A stretch of 64,000 nt of DNA, taken from Sphagnum compactum. Taxonomy: Eukaryota > Bryophyta > Sphagnopsida > Sphagnales. The translations under genes were made by a program, and so were the position numbers. Positions 22,161-36,393 of the stretch are shown here, piece after piece. The stretch is from positions 23,550,213 to 23,614,212 of the forward strand of contig OZ234493.1 in the NCBI GenBank assembly GCA_965153455.1, written 5' to 3'. The notes beneath the pieces are model-generated. The model had not been told where the DNA came from, did not search any database, and worked only from the letters and a program-made list of their open reading frames with translations. The first letter of the stretch is position 1. Each line of letters starts with the position of its first letter.

Positions 22161-25100
22161 GCAAAACAGCTGTGTATTCAGTCTCTCTCCATTTGTGATA
22201 TCCTGGACCCATTTCTTGAGAAAAACTTAGGGAGGGCTGAAATTAGATTCTGGGTGTACATAGTGAGGATATCTCTGCTGTTTGATGAAGCTCCCAATTT
22301 TGAGTTTCCATTTTGGTGTGACTTGTTTTTGCAAGAGGGGGGAAAGCAAAGAAAAGAGAAGCTAAAGAAAAGGTTTCTCTTGTAGATAAATGTCAAGGGT
22401 GGAACGCAAATACACATTGTATCATGGGAATTTATGAACACTGTCATTCTATGCTGTGACAAGCAGGGAATGGTTTTGGTCCCTTTTTTTTATGGGCACT
22501 TTGGTGCTATCTACTCTTGTGACAAGCAAAACAATTTTCCACTCAATGTCATAGATAGCATTTATATATTCTATTTAGACTTGGTCTATCAATTGACAGA
22601 AGGTCAAAATATTAATATATTTAGATAAACTAATTAAAATTAAATAGTTGTTGTATGTTGACGATTCAAGGATCATATAGATTGGGCATGAAATCATTTT
22701 CACTTCCATTAATTCTGGAATATGACATTTTATTTTCACCTACTCAAACATTAACATTTATGGCACCCATGATGTTTTTGTTAATGCCTTTCATTTTATT
22801 CAAAAACAAAATTGGGCCTCTCCAACATCCCTCAATGTTTTTCCTACCGTGTCTTTCAACAATTCTTTGGTTTGATAAACCATAAAATGTTCATGATATT
22901 AGTGCTTGTTACAACCCATGTGTACTTTTTGGTGCTTTTGGTGTCCTCTCACATTGTATTCAAGGCTTCAATCTCTTAGTGCCCCTTATTGCTCGAAACC
23001 AAAATTTTCATGTTCAACATAGTGCCCTTGGTGTTTCTAGCATGTCTTTATTACACCCTTGCTAATTTGTTTATTGCCAGTTTGTCATTTCTCGTTGGAA
23101 TTTTTTATTATTATTATTATTTCATTGTTCCCATCTTTCATCATCCTTGGTGTACTTATGTGTGTTTTTGTTGTTGACCAAGCTTAGGGTTTTTCAAAAA
23201 AGAATATTTTATTTGAAAAAAATTGTCAAAAATATAATTATTTGAATTAATGTAGTTAAATTTTTATTCTTGGTTACTATAGGTTGCATTTTATTGTTAA
23301 ATTGCTTTTGGGATGTTCATTGATGATGCTATAACATATAATTGAAAAAAAGAACATTGATCAAAACATCGTGTTCTTTTCATATGGAACAAAATGTTGA
23401 AAATTTAAAAACTTAGGACAATTTGCAATCATGATGCATGAGTCAAAAAGTTTAATTATAATTTAATAATGTATTATTTAATATGTCCTTAAACCTAAAA
23501 ATATAATTGTTGAATGAAAAGATGAAACACAAATGCATTTGAATGTGAATCATGCACTTTTAAATAACAACATGCACAAAGGAATCTTAAAGTTTTAAAT
23601 TTTTGATGTGATACAATAGTGATAAGCGGTTGAGAGATATGTGATTTAAGGTTAACATGAATTAATTTAACCAAAACATTAAATCTTTGAATAATGTAAA
23701 ATTTGAAATCAAACATTAAGTTTTGACCATGTTTCAACTACATAAAAAATGGAAAGAATTTATAATTAAAGAACAAAAAAATGTAGTGATTAATTTGCAT
23801 AATTTACAAAATCTTACTCATCTCAATTTGCACTCAATTTGCAAGCATTGGTGTATTGATCACAAATTGAATCACTTTTTTTTCTTCTTCCTTTTTATTT
23901 CTACATTTTTTCTTTCATTTTTCCTCTTTGGAAAACTGTTATGGCAACAAATCATTCATCCTACCATCCATTTAATTCAAATCATGACACACATTTAAAA
24001 AAAAGTTGCAACCCCTACAACATATTCATGGGATGTGGAAAACACATATGATTTAATAAATCCATAATAATTTCAAGGTTACTTAAATACTTTTGATTAA
24101 TGCAATAGATAAGAAGCTTCAACACATGTTTGTAGTAAATTAATGAATTTGAAATATTTCATGAAATGTTTTTGAATATTCTTAAAGACTAAGTATTTTC
24201 TTTCACAACATTTTGTTCTTTGAAAAAGTAATTTTGAAATTACAACATTCTTATAAATAATATAATTAGTGTCAAAGATACTAAGGTATTATGTCAATAA
24301 ATAAAATGTAAATATAAAAATAACATCCATGTACAATATGCAATAAACAAGATGGATTGTTTTGTTCAAAATGGGTCATATTTACATAAGGGATAAGGAT
24401 CACCACATGAGTTTAGAATAACATACAAACCATTTGATCTCATCAAGTCATGCCTATTTTAAATGTTTTCATTTTCTATCCTCTTTTACAATGTCAATAA
24501 CAATTTTAAAAGTTTCCATAATATACAAGGATATTTTAAATCATATAACAACAAGAATTCTTTATCAAGTAATGACATTAGAAGACAACTACCAATTTTT
24601 TATTGTAATCTGTAATTATTAATAAGTTGCATTCAATACATAATCATAAATGATAATTCACCATGATGTCAACTACATTCCACATGGATGATATATACTA
24701 TCAACACATAAATTCTCATCCATTAAATATTTGTATACAATTTGCAATTAGTTTCCATTTTTACAATTAACATATAACCCACTCATTAATTGACATTTGG
24801 TAACATAATAGATTATTTGATAAATTTGTTTTGAAAATATAAACTGAATCTTCATCTTCTATTTTAAATGGCTTACAATGTCACCACGTTGATTAATGGA
24901 AATTTTTCATGTGGCATAATTTGTTTTAATGGGATTTTGCAATGTGGTTTAATTTGGGAAAATTTCATGAAAATAAATTTAAATATTAGCCAAAATAAAT
25001 TTAAATTTTTATCTAGGGTGCAATCATAATCAAACAAGCCAAAAACCATTTCAAACAACCACCAAAAAAATTTCAAAACTGTAATTTTATTAGATATGTT

Positions 25101-26282
25101 TTTGTGGCACCACTTTAATGCCATGGTAATAATGGGAAGTTGTGCTAAATGACTAATATGAGTGTTGAGAAATTCAAAATAAAAATTGAAAAAAATTATT
25201 TTGGGTTTTGGTTTTAACAAAGGACCTTTGAATTTGAACAATAGTTGCATCAAAAGTAATCAATTTTGTAAATTATTAAGCTTTAAAATATTTTTTTAAT
25301 AATGGAATTTTGATGAAAAAAAATTGAAATGATGTTAATTGATTACCCACACTCAAAAAGCACTCACAATTTTGAAATTTGTGGAATTTTGAAATTTGAA
25401 AAATTAAAAATCTATTGAACAAGATTTTTTAATTTCAAGAGTTTTTTTACCACATGTAAATGGGGTGTAATGTACATGACATCTAAAACAAAGTTATATT
25501 TTATATACAGGAAAAATAATAATAAAATAATTAGCATATTTTCATACAATTTGAAATTAGGATAATTTTTCAAAACGACATGCAAAATTTGGTAGAATAT
25601 GTACATTTTAAAAAAAATCTTAGTTATTCATCAAAAGTTAATACAAAAAATGTGATGTATTGAAGAAATTATATGTATCTTTAATAACATATTGTAAAAG
25701 ATTTCATCCAAAAAATCCTTTTGTATGAGAAAGTGAAAACAACTAAAAGAAGGATTGCAATCCTTGTATCCTTTGTCATCATTGGCTCATTTGATTGTGA
25801 CCGCATCTTCTAGGTAGGTAAGCTAAGGGGTAGGATCAACATAAATATTTCTATTTTATTTTGAGATTAATTCAGGTGAAGCCTTCTTGATTGGTTCATC
25901 CCAAATGCACATTTTTTCAATATGAAAATGTAAGACAAAACTTTTTTTTATATAATTTACAAGATGGAAACAAAGGACAAACTTAGTTACAAATTAAGTT
26001 GCAACTAAGTTTTTTTTATCCCATATCCTTTGTCCTCCTTTTTAATTTTGTAGATTATATAACTAAACAAGTAAATAATTAACTAGTAAACTAATTAACC
26101 AATTAGGTCACTAGTTAATTAATTAATATTATTAATTAACCAATTAACTCGTAAATGTTAGTAGTTATACATATTAAATGTAATACCTAGTTAATAGTTA
26201 AGCATATGTACCTATTCATTTAGCTAACTACCTAGTTACCTAATCACCTAACCTAGCAAACCAACCCACCATATATATAAAA
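22161..26282. other. 3' region of the ARM gene, then AT-rich gene desert
   Basis: 22161-22450 is likely the 3' UTR. Beyond that the sequence is strongly AT-rich with no supported gene. 26040-26280 is low-complexity DNA built from CTAGTTA/TTAACCAA/ACCTA-type words. Confidence 0.5.
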
Positions 26283-26884
26283 GGGTGTAAGCATGGTCAA
26301 ATAGACAAAAAATGTTTCTTGTCACAAAAATTTACAAGTAGACAATTTTTTTTGTTGATGCATTGAAGGTAGAAATATTATTTTATACAATGATTAATAT
26401 GAAAATAAAATTTCACTTTAATATTATAAATTTGAAAGATGAACATTTTCATGTAAATTTAAGTAGATTTTACAAAATTGCATCTACTTGTAAGAAGTGT
26501 CCCATCTTACAAAATGGGTTGCAAGTAGATGAAATATTGAACATTTTCTATTTTCAAGTTATGAAAGCCTTAAAAAATACTTGTGTACTATAAAATTGTG
26601 CATGTTATAATCATAATACATAAAATTTCTAGTGTAAAAGTAGGTTTGAACACCAAATTGACCCAATCAAGTTCAAATCTACTTCTCACCTTATTTATGA
26701 TACCAATGTTTTTCAAATTTTGTATTCAACTTACCATAAATTAAATGGAGGGCCACGTTTTCTCATATTTCTACTTACACAAGTTTTTAATCTACTTTCA
26801 TGTGTTTATATCAAAATTTCTATCATTTTAAAACTGCATTTTCGGCAAACTACTTTTTTTGTCTACTTGACCATGCCTACACCC
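26283..26884. mobile_element. MITE-like element with a repeated AAGTAGA motif
   Basis: The 30-bp ends are inverted copies with two mismatches. The left begins GGGTGTAAGCATGGTCAA at 26283 and the right ends TTGACCATGCCTACACCC at 26884. A/T-rich flanks (AAAA on both sides) may be a short target duplication. No transposase frame is present. The 7-mer AAGTAGA occurs at 26336, 26461 and 26523, and its complement TCTACTT at 26483, 26678, 26770, 26791 and 26862. Repeated subterminal words of this kind are known as transposase binding sites in plant hAT and CACTA elements; that role here is inference. Confidence 0.72.
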
Positions 26885-29800
26885 AAAATGTATATTTAAC
26901 ATGCCTTAAATACCACATAAATACACAAGTTTATAAATATACACCTAATATGTTTGAAACACCTTAGTATACTTCAAAGGTATGGGCATACCACATAGAA
27001 CTAACCAAGTTGTGATTATTTTTAAAACTAATTTGATTTAAAAGCCCATTCTTGGATGAAAAGCTCAAAAACTTAATCAAAATGGAAAGATGGAAAACTT
27101 AGTAATCATGAACTAATCACACCATACGTGCAAAAAAAGTAATAAACTGTAAAAGATGAGATTAATTGTAAGAAAAACAAAACATAGTTGTAAATGACAA
27201 TTAGTCACATATAACCACAAATTGGATGGTTGCACAATACATGATTTTTCGAAGTGGGACAATGTTGGTCATTTTCCCATATAATTAATAATGTTCCAAA
27301 TTGAATTTTTAATTAATGAATCTCCCCATAAAAAATCACAAATTTAATCCATCATGAATACATAGAAGGATTATTATATTTATGATAGGAAAATTTGGAT
27401 TGCCAAACAGGCCATATATTATCACAATAAATAGTTAATAACCATTGATTTGGTCATAAGAAATGTACAAAGTTATTTTTGTTTGGGCATTCATATTATG
27501 TATGCAGTTTTATAACAATGATCAAATGACATTTTGCATACATAACATTTTATAAACCTTCATAAGTCTTTATTCAATTTTGTTGAAAATTGATTTTACA
27601 AGACAACAAAATGTCAAATTTTTGGAGTTCAAAGATAACATTATTTGCAAATATATATTTTTAATCATTATTTGATCACATTTCTTCTATATTAAATTGC
27701 CTCTTCAAGTTGTTTTATCCTTTGCTTCATCTTGTTTAACTAATTTGATAAATATGTGTTTTAAATGTTTTCTTTTTCCTCCTTTTTTTTGAAAGATAAA
27801 TGTCACTTCACTATGCCAAAACATGGCGTCCATGATGGGTCCTTTTTTACTAGGTTAGTCATTTATGCCATGTGTAGTTGTATTGGTCTAATTATGGATG
27901 TTGTCTTTTGGCGTATTGTTTAAAACATGTTTGTAGAGGTATAAATGGCTTGTGTTATATAGTAATGATGTGATGCATAAATCTTTATAAAATTATCAAA
28001 TACATATTTTAAAAGTCAAAAAGAGAAGTATATTGTCTAGGAAAAACATTGAGGAAAATATTGAATCTTTCTTCTTTTGGTTCACTAAAGAATCATTTTT
28101 TTTCACATAATGAAGTGAATATTACTTGTTATGTAACACCTTAAATGGGTGCAAATCACAATGAAGGGAAAAAAATGTGTGCATGCCCAAACATAAAAAA
28201 ACTCATGTCAAAAGAAATTCCATCAAAAATCACAATTTATGTCAATAAAACACTATTTTACATTATTTTAACATTTAATTTTATTGTCAACCTTCATTCT
28301 TATTTTGTAATTGAAATGCATAATTTTCATTGGATCATTACAAAACTTATAACATGCTTCACATTTTCTTCCTATTGCCCTTTGTGCAAAGAATTCCCAC
28401 ATAATATTTACATAATTACAAAAAATAAAAAATTCATACATATATGATCTATGTTCAACAAAAGAGAAGTAAATAGGAAATGAAGTACCATACATAGTAT
28501 TGAGATGACTCCATTATGGTTGTTTCCACATGTTAAATACAAAGGTATCTTTCCACTTTCACCACTTGCATTAACATATCTACTCCTTTGTTAACAATGT
28601 TTTCAACAATGTTAACATATCCACAAGAAGCCTAATTAAACAATACGTCATATGTCAATGACATGTCATATTAAAATAAAGTTCTACCAAAGGTAATAAT
28701 GATATGATACAATGTGTAACATGCAATTAGTCTTCCTTATTTGCACCAAGACAAGGAAAAGACAAATTCTTCAAATGTTCTTGAAGTGTTTGTTCCTATA
28801 TGAAGTTGAGACATGAAAAGACACATAGATTACAAAAGACATTGTTCCATTCCATTCAACAAAAATGTCAAGTGGTTAATGTCCATAATTGTTGTAATGA
28901 TGACCATTAATGGACCCTATGCCTAGTATAAAACAAGATATAAAAGTTGAGTTTCTTACAATCAGTCCAAAGAATAAATTTGTTACTAGCGACAAAATTT
29001 TATAAATAATATTAATTATGGCATAAGGTGAAAATATGGATACAAATGATAAGTAATTGAAAATATTTATGGGCCTTGTGCATCAGGATCTTTTGACCAA
29101 GGATTTACTTTGGATTTGTATATTGTGGTCTAATTAACTATTTCAATTTAGGCACACCTAATTAGTTTGATCTCACTTGTGACAAAATACTAGGTTGTAA
29201 AGAAAGAAATGTTAAATAATATAAAAATTCCTCCATGGAAAGGATGAATGTTCTAAAAGATTAGTAGATGGCATAATGTTATTGACCTAAATGGATCTAA
29301 ATGGAAGGGTGGATGATTCATCCATTTTTCTTTCATATATTTCAAGAGTTATGGGTGTAGCTTTGGGCACATTTTCTATTTTCCTATTTTTCATGTCATT
29401 AATCTATCATCAAGTCTTGTAGTTGACATAAAATGAAGTATGTGTAATGAACTTATGATACAATAAATTTATGTTTTGTTTTGTTTTGATTATGACCAAA
29501 GGAAAACCATATGCATGTGTGTTTGATGATTGAGCTCCATAAGGGGGAGGTCTTTCAACACATATGATGAACTCCCCATTGGGTCTTAGCCCACATAAAA
29601 GACCAAACTTTAAACACATGAATGTCCTAACACAAATCATATAAATTTCACCTTTTTTATAGTGTGTTATGTGTGTTATGTGAGATTTTGGTTCATTCAA
29701 TATAACTTGTTCTAGAAAGGAATTATTTTTAAAATAACCTTCATAGGATTGAATCCATCCTATGCTATAGACATTACAACCCAATTCATATATTGCATAT

Positions 29801-32800
29801 ATGACACTCACATTGAGGCCTTGAACCTGAAGCAAGATTACATGTTACTTTTGATAGCATTTTGTTTTGAAATTCCCATTCACAAAATGTAGTAATATTA
29901 AAATTGCAACTATTGTTTTCACAATAATGAAAGTTATAAAGTTCATTTACAAGTTTCATATGTATGGTGACAATGGATGTGATTTAAAAAAAATTTCATG
30001 TGATCTATACAAATAGTTTGTTTGCAATTCAACAATTTAAATATATTAGTATAACATTACTTTTATAAAAATAGGCACCATTTTAGAATATTACAAATCA
30101 AATAATCTTGCTTGAATCATTTAAGAATCTAATCAATGATAATTTTGAAAAAATAACCATATGATGTTCATTTAAGCACATCATAACTTTTGCAATTACT
30201 CTAGAGCTAAAAATACCAAATCAAACAAAGCTAAAAGACATAAACTAATATATCCTTAAAAAACTAATTATGTAGCATATAGCCATAACTACCTAGCCAC
30301 ATGAACTTTGGCCATGATATATTAAAAAGAAGGTCATGCTTTTTCCTAATTATGAAAAAATACATACATGCATCTATATATAAGGTCCATGCCATTTTTT
30401 CTTCTAAATTATAAACAAAATGTTGGGAAAAAGGGAATTTTGACATAGTATAAATCAATAGAATATGAGATTTTGATTAGCTTGTTATAGCAATTTTAAC
30501 ATTCAACAAGTTGACAAGGTGAATCAACATTTTGACTGTTGAGATGTCAATTAAGATAAATGATTTGTTGGCAAGTTGAGTATTGACAAATCGATAGTGT
30601 GACATTTGGAAGGATGCCAAACTATTTTGGCAAATTGATTTCAATGCCAATTTGTCTATGAGTAGATAACACAAGTTATAGTTATTGAATTTTATTTATT
30701 TATTTATTTATTTTTGGGAAATAGCAAACAAAACAAGGTTTGATAAGTTTATAAAATATAAAAAGTTACTAGAGAACCAAAGGTAAAACTGTGAAAAAGT
30801 TTTTGGACAAACACACTTCTATAAAATTTTGTGTAGGGAGTTCTATATTTTTATGTTTTAAATGGAGAGATTGGGTTTGGTATGAATGATTAAGTGTGTA
30901 TGCAAGAATTAAGGAAGATTTTATGAGATGTAAAATGTGTTTATAGAACATGTAAAAGTAGTTCAAGTAATAGTAATTGTAGTATGGTTGAAGAAGGTTG
31001 AGGTTCATTAGTCATCAACATGTAACTTTCACAAAGATATAATTTTATCTCGTTATTTTGGGTACATGGTACTTGGTTTAATAGTGACGGGCATGAACCT
31101 AATATGTGTACATATGTAACGTGTTAATGTTAATAAGTGTATACAACAAAACAAAACAAGTTTTGTAACCTTTTTATCATTTAGATCTAGGTGTAAGGAC
31201 CATTCTAACATATAAATTTATGGTTCAACTAGCTAGGCTTCATCATCATGTTTGTTGAATATGAGAGTTGCATTAGTTAATGCTACAAGCATTTTGAGTA
31301 GCCAAACATAAAAATGAAAAAGTTAAGCAAGAAAACAAAAGGAAACAAAAAAGGAGAAACTAAACTTAACCTAACAACTTAGACAAAAATAAAATAAAAT
31401 TAGATAGCGATAGTTTGATAAGGAAATACAAACATGGACCAACACCTTGGGTAGAAAAAAAACAAAAGAGTTGGCAATGAATAAGGACCAACGACTTGAA
31501 CAAAAGAGAACTAACATTGAACATGCTTATAAGAAAAGACAAAATACAACCAACACATTGGACGATGGAAACAAACGATCTAAAAACTTAACAAGATTAG
31601 CAAATGATGTGCACATCAAAGACAAAAACAATAGGTTTTTTTAAAACCACAACATTGATCAACACTTGTATTAAACACTTGCACCAAAAACACCAACACA
31701 ACTTGCATGTGGCAAGAAAGAAAAAGAAAAAATAAAATTGAAAACTAATTTAATATCAAACTGAGAGAGTCCACTAACAATCAAAAGAATTTGAAAAAGC
31801 AAGTGAAACTCTTATCCACTCAACAAGCATTAAACACACATGTAACTAAAGGAGTGCAATAATCATGCACAAATTATTGCACCATTTTAAGCTTCACCAT
31901 CATATAGCCTTGAACATAAAAGAAAAAATACAAATGCCGAATATTAGTTGCATGTGGCAAAATTGGAGTTCCTCAATAACTCACACATCACCAAATGATC
32001 AATGCATCAATTAAACAACTTTCATGCAAAAAACTCCATTACAAGGCACATTGAACACCATTAACAAGTCACAATAGTAAATTAGTTGAGGAAATCCATT
32101 ACTGCAAAGTACTAGCTCAAAAGCACATCCAAAGTAGAAATAACCCTGTTGGATGAGAAAAACAAGTCCTTCCTTCATCTACAATATTTTTATTCATTAC
32201 ATATAATTAACCTTAATTCATACATGTGCCAAGTTCTATATGGATGATTTGTCACAACACCCACTGGTGCACCATCCGTTGGAAACCCCTTATGGCTCAA
32301 TTATGGATGAAACACAACTAAATTACCTTTTTAACCTAGCATGTAGACCCTCCTAGTTCCACTGCACATTACCTAGGTAAATACCTATGTAAGTGGGTAA
32401 GTATCATAGGTAAATAGTGTAAGAAATGTAAGAGGTTACTACCTGGGAAGGTAAGGAGATAACCTTGGTAGTTACTAGGGAGGTAAATGAATATGGGTGG
32501 TTAAATACATAGCTAATGACTGTGGTTGAGTAGGAATACAATGAAAAGTGTTTCCTGTTCATACATTATCCATCCTTCATGGTTCGCTAATGGGTCCTGG
32601 TTCACTCTAGCTGTTGTATGCACCCTTAGCTGTGACTTTTTTTTTTTTGCATGGAGGTTTGGATTTTAGAAACTTCACACAATCAAACCCAAGAGTTCTT
32701 AGATTTGAGCGTTTCTTTAATACAAGAAACCAACCAGTTCCCAGTAGTCTCAGTTGTTTGATTACTCTTTACTCACTGGTCAAGTGGCTATATACCCATA

Positions 32801-35800
32801 CCTGTACCTGCTAGTTCGTATATAAAGACCACCTTGAAAATTGCTCAAGTATTTGGAGGTTACCTTACAGAGTGAAAAAAATTGTCCACTGGAGGCAGGT
32901 GTTTCAAAAAGTGTGAAGCCCATAGCAGCAGCAGGTATTTTTCTTGTTGAAATGCTGCCCTCTTCTTTTGCATTCTTTCCTGCAATACCCATCAGGTATA
33001 GGGCAAAAATTGAAAAACATAAAACCAGTGGTCCAGGTAACTGGTAATGGAGGCCAAAAATGAAACCAGCCCAAAACCAAAACTGAACAACACTGGTATA
33101 TACTACATGCCCAAAGTTTTTACATTAAAATCGATGGAACCACATAATTTATCTCACACATGCGTATGGAGCCAGGGCTTGTAAAGGAGGAAATATCCCT
33201 TATATCTGTTGTTACAAAATTCTGTTGTAAGGTTTCTTTCTGAAATGTAAACAAAATGATGATGAAACAAACCCTTTCAAGTTTTTTTTTGTTAGAAAAT
33301 CACACGCCATAAGCCTCTTTTTTCCAGAATAATTGTGAACAATAGACACAAATGAGTTGTGAATTTCTCAGCCTGCTTGGTGTTGTTCTCTTTTGTGGTA
33401 GGTAAATCCCAAGTTGGCAGGCTAAAACTGTACATAAAACCCACCTTAAGAATCCTTTTCTTTTTCTTTCCTATGATACCCGGCAATTACCACCAGAGAA
33501 AATGAAACAAAAATTCAGAGGCTGTTTCAAAAAATGAAATGCCAAAGGCCATCATAGCAGGGATTTCATTTGTTCATACTCCCCCACCCCAAAAAGAAGA
33601 GCAAAAATTTACATGTTAAAATGGCATGGACATAAACTAAAAAAATCTGCTTAGTGTTTTATGTTAGGTCAAAAGAACACAGAGTCTGGAATTGGAACAT
33701 ATTATTAGGCTAAGCAATAATTTGGACTCAGTCAGGCCTGTTAAAACTGGAACCAATTTTATATATAAATATATCTGGGAGATTGTCTTGTGGGGGCTGG
33801 AGGGGGGAGGGAAGGGGGGGTCATGAGCCCAGATTTCTGTCTTTCCACATCCAGTGCTACTGCTCCAGTTGTTCATTTTCATCACATGGATAATCCATTT
33901 GCTGATCGGATGAATCAAATCCCCAGCTTCATTAGTATCTGTGACAAAATGGTAGTTACACATTCCCTCCCAATTATGAGATCTAAATTGCAAAAACTCG
34001 CACGAGAATAACAGTACTAAAAAAATGATATAATCATCCATCACCAAGGAACCAGCAATCAATCATGGATCAATTATAGTAATAAAAAATAGTGTGTCAC
34101 ACTTCTCCATTTGCACTGACCCCAGAAGAAGATAAGCAGCTTCTTTGATCTTGGTGAAATAATGAGAGGCATGTGGGCCACAGGAAAAGTGTGAGGTGTA
34201 AGCCTTAAGGGTCAAATAATTTGAGGGTCAGTAGCTTTGAGATCAGTGCTCACCACGGTCCATGCAAGTGTTGTTTCGAGGAGGAACGACATACCAGCTT
34301 TCGTATCACAGAGCACTTTCATTTAGCAATTAGTGCTTTCCCCAGCTTTTGTATCACTGAGCACTTTGATTTGACAATTAGTGCTTCTGCCCGTACAGTA
34401 CACTTCTTTACTTGTAGTGAGAAGGTAGAGTTGATGGTGTGGCTTGTTTGTCTCACACCAAGCTTGGTCAGATGCCAGACTAAAACCCTCAGTGTATATT
34501 GTTGAGAAGAGTAGCCTGGGTGAAGTACACTGTAATTCCTGTACTGAGCAAGAGATTTCTTTTTGATTCAAAATTATTTGAAGTCAGTGATAGATAATAT
34601 TAGGTCTCCACTTTGTCAACCTTCCTACAGAGCCTAACACTGAAATCGTGATGTATGTCCATCATGATGTTTTGTAGCATGTCGAACAAATTGTTTCTCT
34701 TCCTTCATTGAATGCAGGTGGGCAAATTGCTTGGGGGTGAAGTATTCAACGCATCCATTTGCTTTTTTAATCCATTCTTGATTATAAAGGGGCACAGACA
34801 TCTATCCCTTCTCCACAAGTGCATGCAGATTGTATCACCCTAGCACTCACCAATACACCTTCCGCTGGAAACCCCCTATGACTTGATGTGGCATGAGGCC
34901 ATACAGTGGGGACCTAGGCATACCTTGGTATTTTTATCCTCAAGAAATGCAGTGTGCTGTATTTGGGTATTTTATATGGACTTCACATTATTTCTGTGTA
35001 ATCATGTCTTTTGTGTTAGTCTCAAATCGGACTTCAACAGTCATCCCAAACATTGTATTGGCAGGGTTGTTCAGACTTCAGAGTGTCGGTTCTGGACATT
35101 TTGTGCCCAAGGAATCCACAATTCTGCTTCAACTCTGAGAAATCTTGAAAAGTGGCAACATTGTTGTCATTATTGACATGAGACACAGAACATTTCCGGA
35201 GATTCAGTCTCAACAGGGCAAGGCTTCAGTCTTGGGACTTCCTTACATTTTGTTGACTCTGTCCATGGGAAGAGACCAGTGTTGTCAAGTTCTCTCTGTA
35301 ATGCCCTTGACCGGGGCAATTCCTGAAGTAAGCACTCACCTGAGGCGCAGCTAAGGGGCATCTTACTTTGGGGATGCCCTACTCCAAGGATATTACCCAG
35401 CATAAAGACCTCATTTTGATTTTCTTTCTTCAAAACTGGAACCAGAATTGGAACTGGCTTAAAAATCGAAATTGGAATTGGAACTGGCCTTTGGCTAGAA
35501 TCAAACCTACAGCAAGAATCGGCACCAGAACCCCATTTCTATGGGTTCTAGTTCTTCATTTTATTTTTAAAAAAAAATTCGTATTAACTTTTAAAAATTA
35601 TAATTTTGACTGGGGTTAGAAATGTAATTGATATAAATGATACACTTGTTTGTGGTTGTACAATGCCAATAATAATTAAAAATTCAGTTGTGGGATATGC
35701 ATAGCTAAATAGAACTGAATCTGGTTCAGCCTACGAATGTTTATTTGAAGGTTTGAGAGTCGAGAGTTTTCAAATGTGAAGAATCAGGTTCCAAACTTCC

Positions 35801-36292
35801 ATTGAAGGTTCCTAACAAATACAAAAAAATCCTTGAACTGGAATCAAAGTTTCTTTTAGTTTAAATTTTTTTCCTGGGAACTGGGACTAGAGGTTCTCTT
35901 GAAAAGTCAGAATTGGTAGATACCATAGTTTCATAATTGATGTCCATTCAAGATCCATCTCTCAATAGACACAGCCTTATATTAAATTCCAGAGTAGAAT
36001 GGTGTGAAGCCTTCATACCAGTTGTTGTGCATTAAATACAGTTAGAGTATACCCTGACCACCAAGAACACTTTAAAAAGTAATTGACTGTTGTGGATTGG
36101 TCAGCAATAATGATTGGTCCAGGTGTAAAACTTAAATAATATTAAATTTATTTTTAAAATGTCGATTTTTCTAGAAATGATCTGTTTGATGTGCTGATAT
36201 TGAAGGAGATTATTACCTTGGATGCCAAATTCTTTTGGAACTGGGCCAATTTTTTATGGCACCTAAATTCTCTACTACATACATTGTATACC
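26885..36292. other. AT-rich gene desert, no gene established
   Basis: No domain-bearing frame or consistent splice pattern was found. The longest frame (minus, 29410-29835, 141 codons) has no recognisable motif. From about 32400 the sequence becomes less AT-rich. 32370-32530 is GGTAA-rich low complexity. 35430-35530 and 35700-35900 contain repeated GGAACTGG/GGTTC words like those of decayed repeats. Confidence 0.45.
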
Positions 36293-36393
36293 ATCTGACT
36301 TTGGTGATACGAGTCTCATTGAGACTTATGATATTAATCTGACTTTGGTGATACGAGTCTCATTGAGACTTATGGTATTAATCTGACTTTGGT
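36293..36393 (+). repeat. 44-bp tandem repeat, 2.3 copies, each with a short hairpin
   Basis: Copies start at 36293, 36337 and 36381 with the phrase ATCTGACTTTGGT. Copies 1 and 2 differ at one base (GATATT versus GGTATT). Each full copy contains the inverted repeat AGTCTCA-T-TGAGACT. Confidence 0.9.

Noticed and set aside
29410-29835. 141-codon minus-strand frame in AT-rich DNA
   Set aside because: No motif recognised, no splice context and no neighbouring frames; long by chance or a very decayed repeat.
35279-35300. hAT left end (CAGTGTTGTC)
   Set aside because: No complementary right end with an 8-bp duplication was found nearby.
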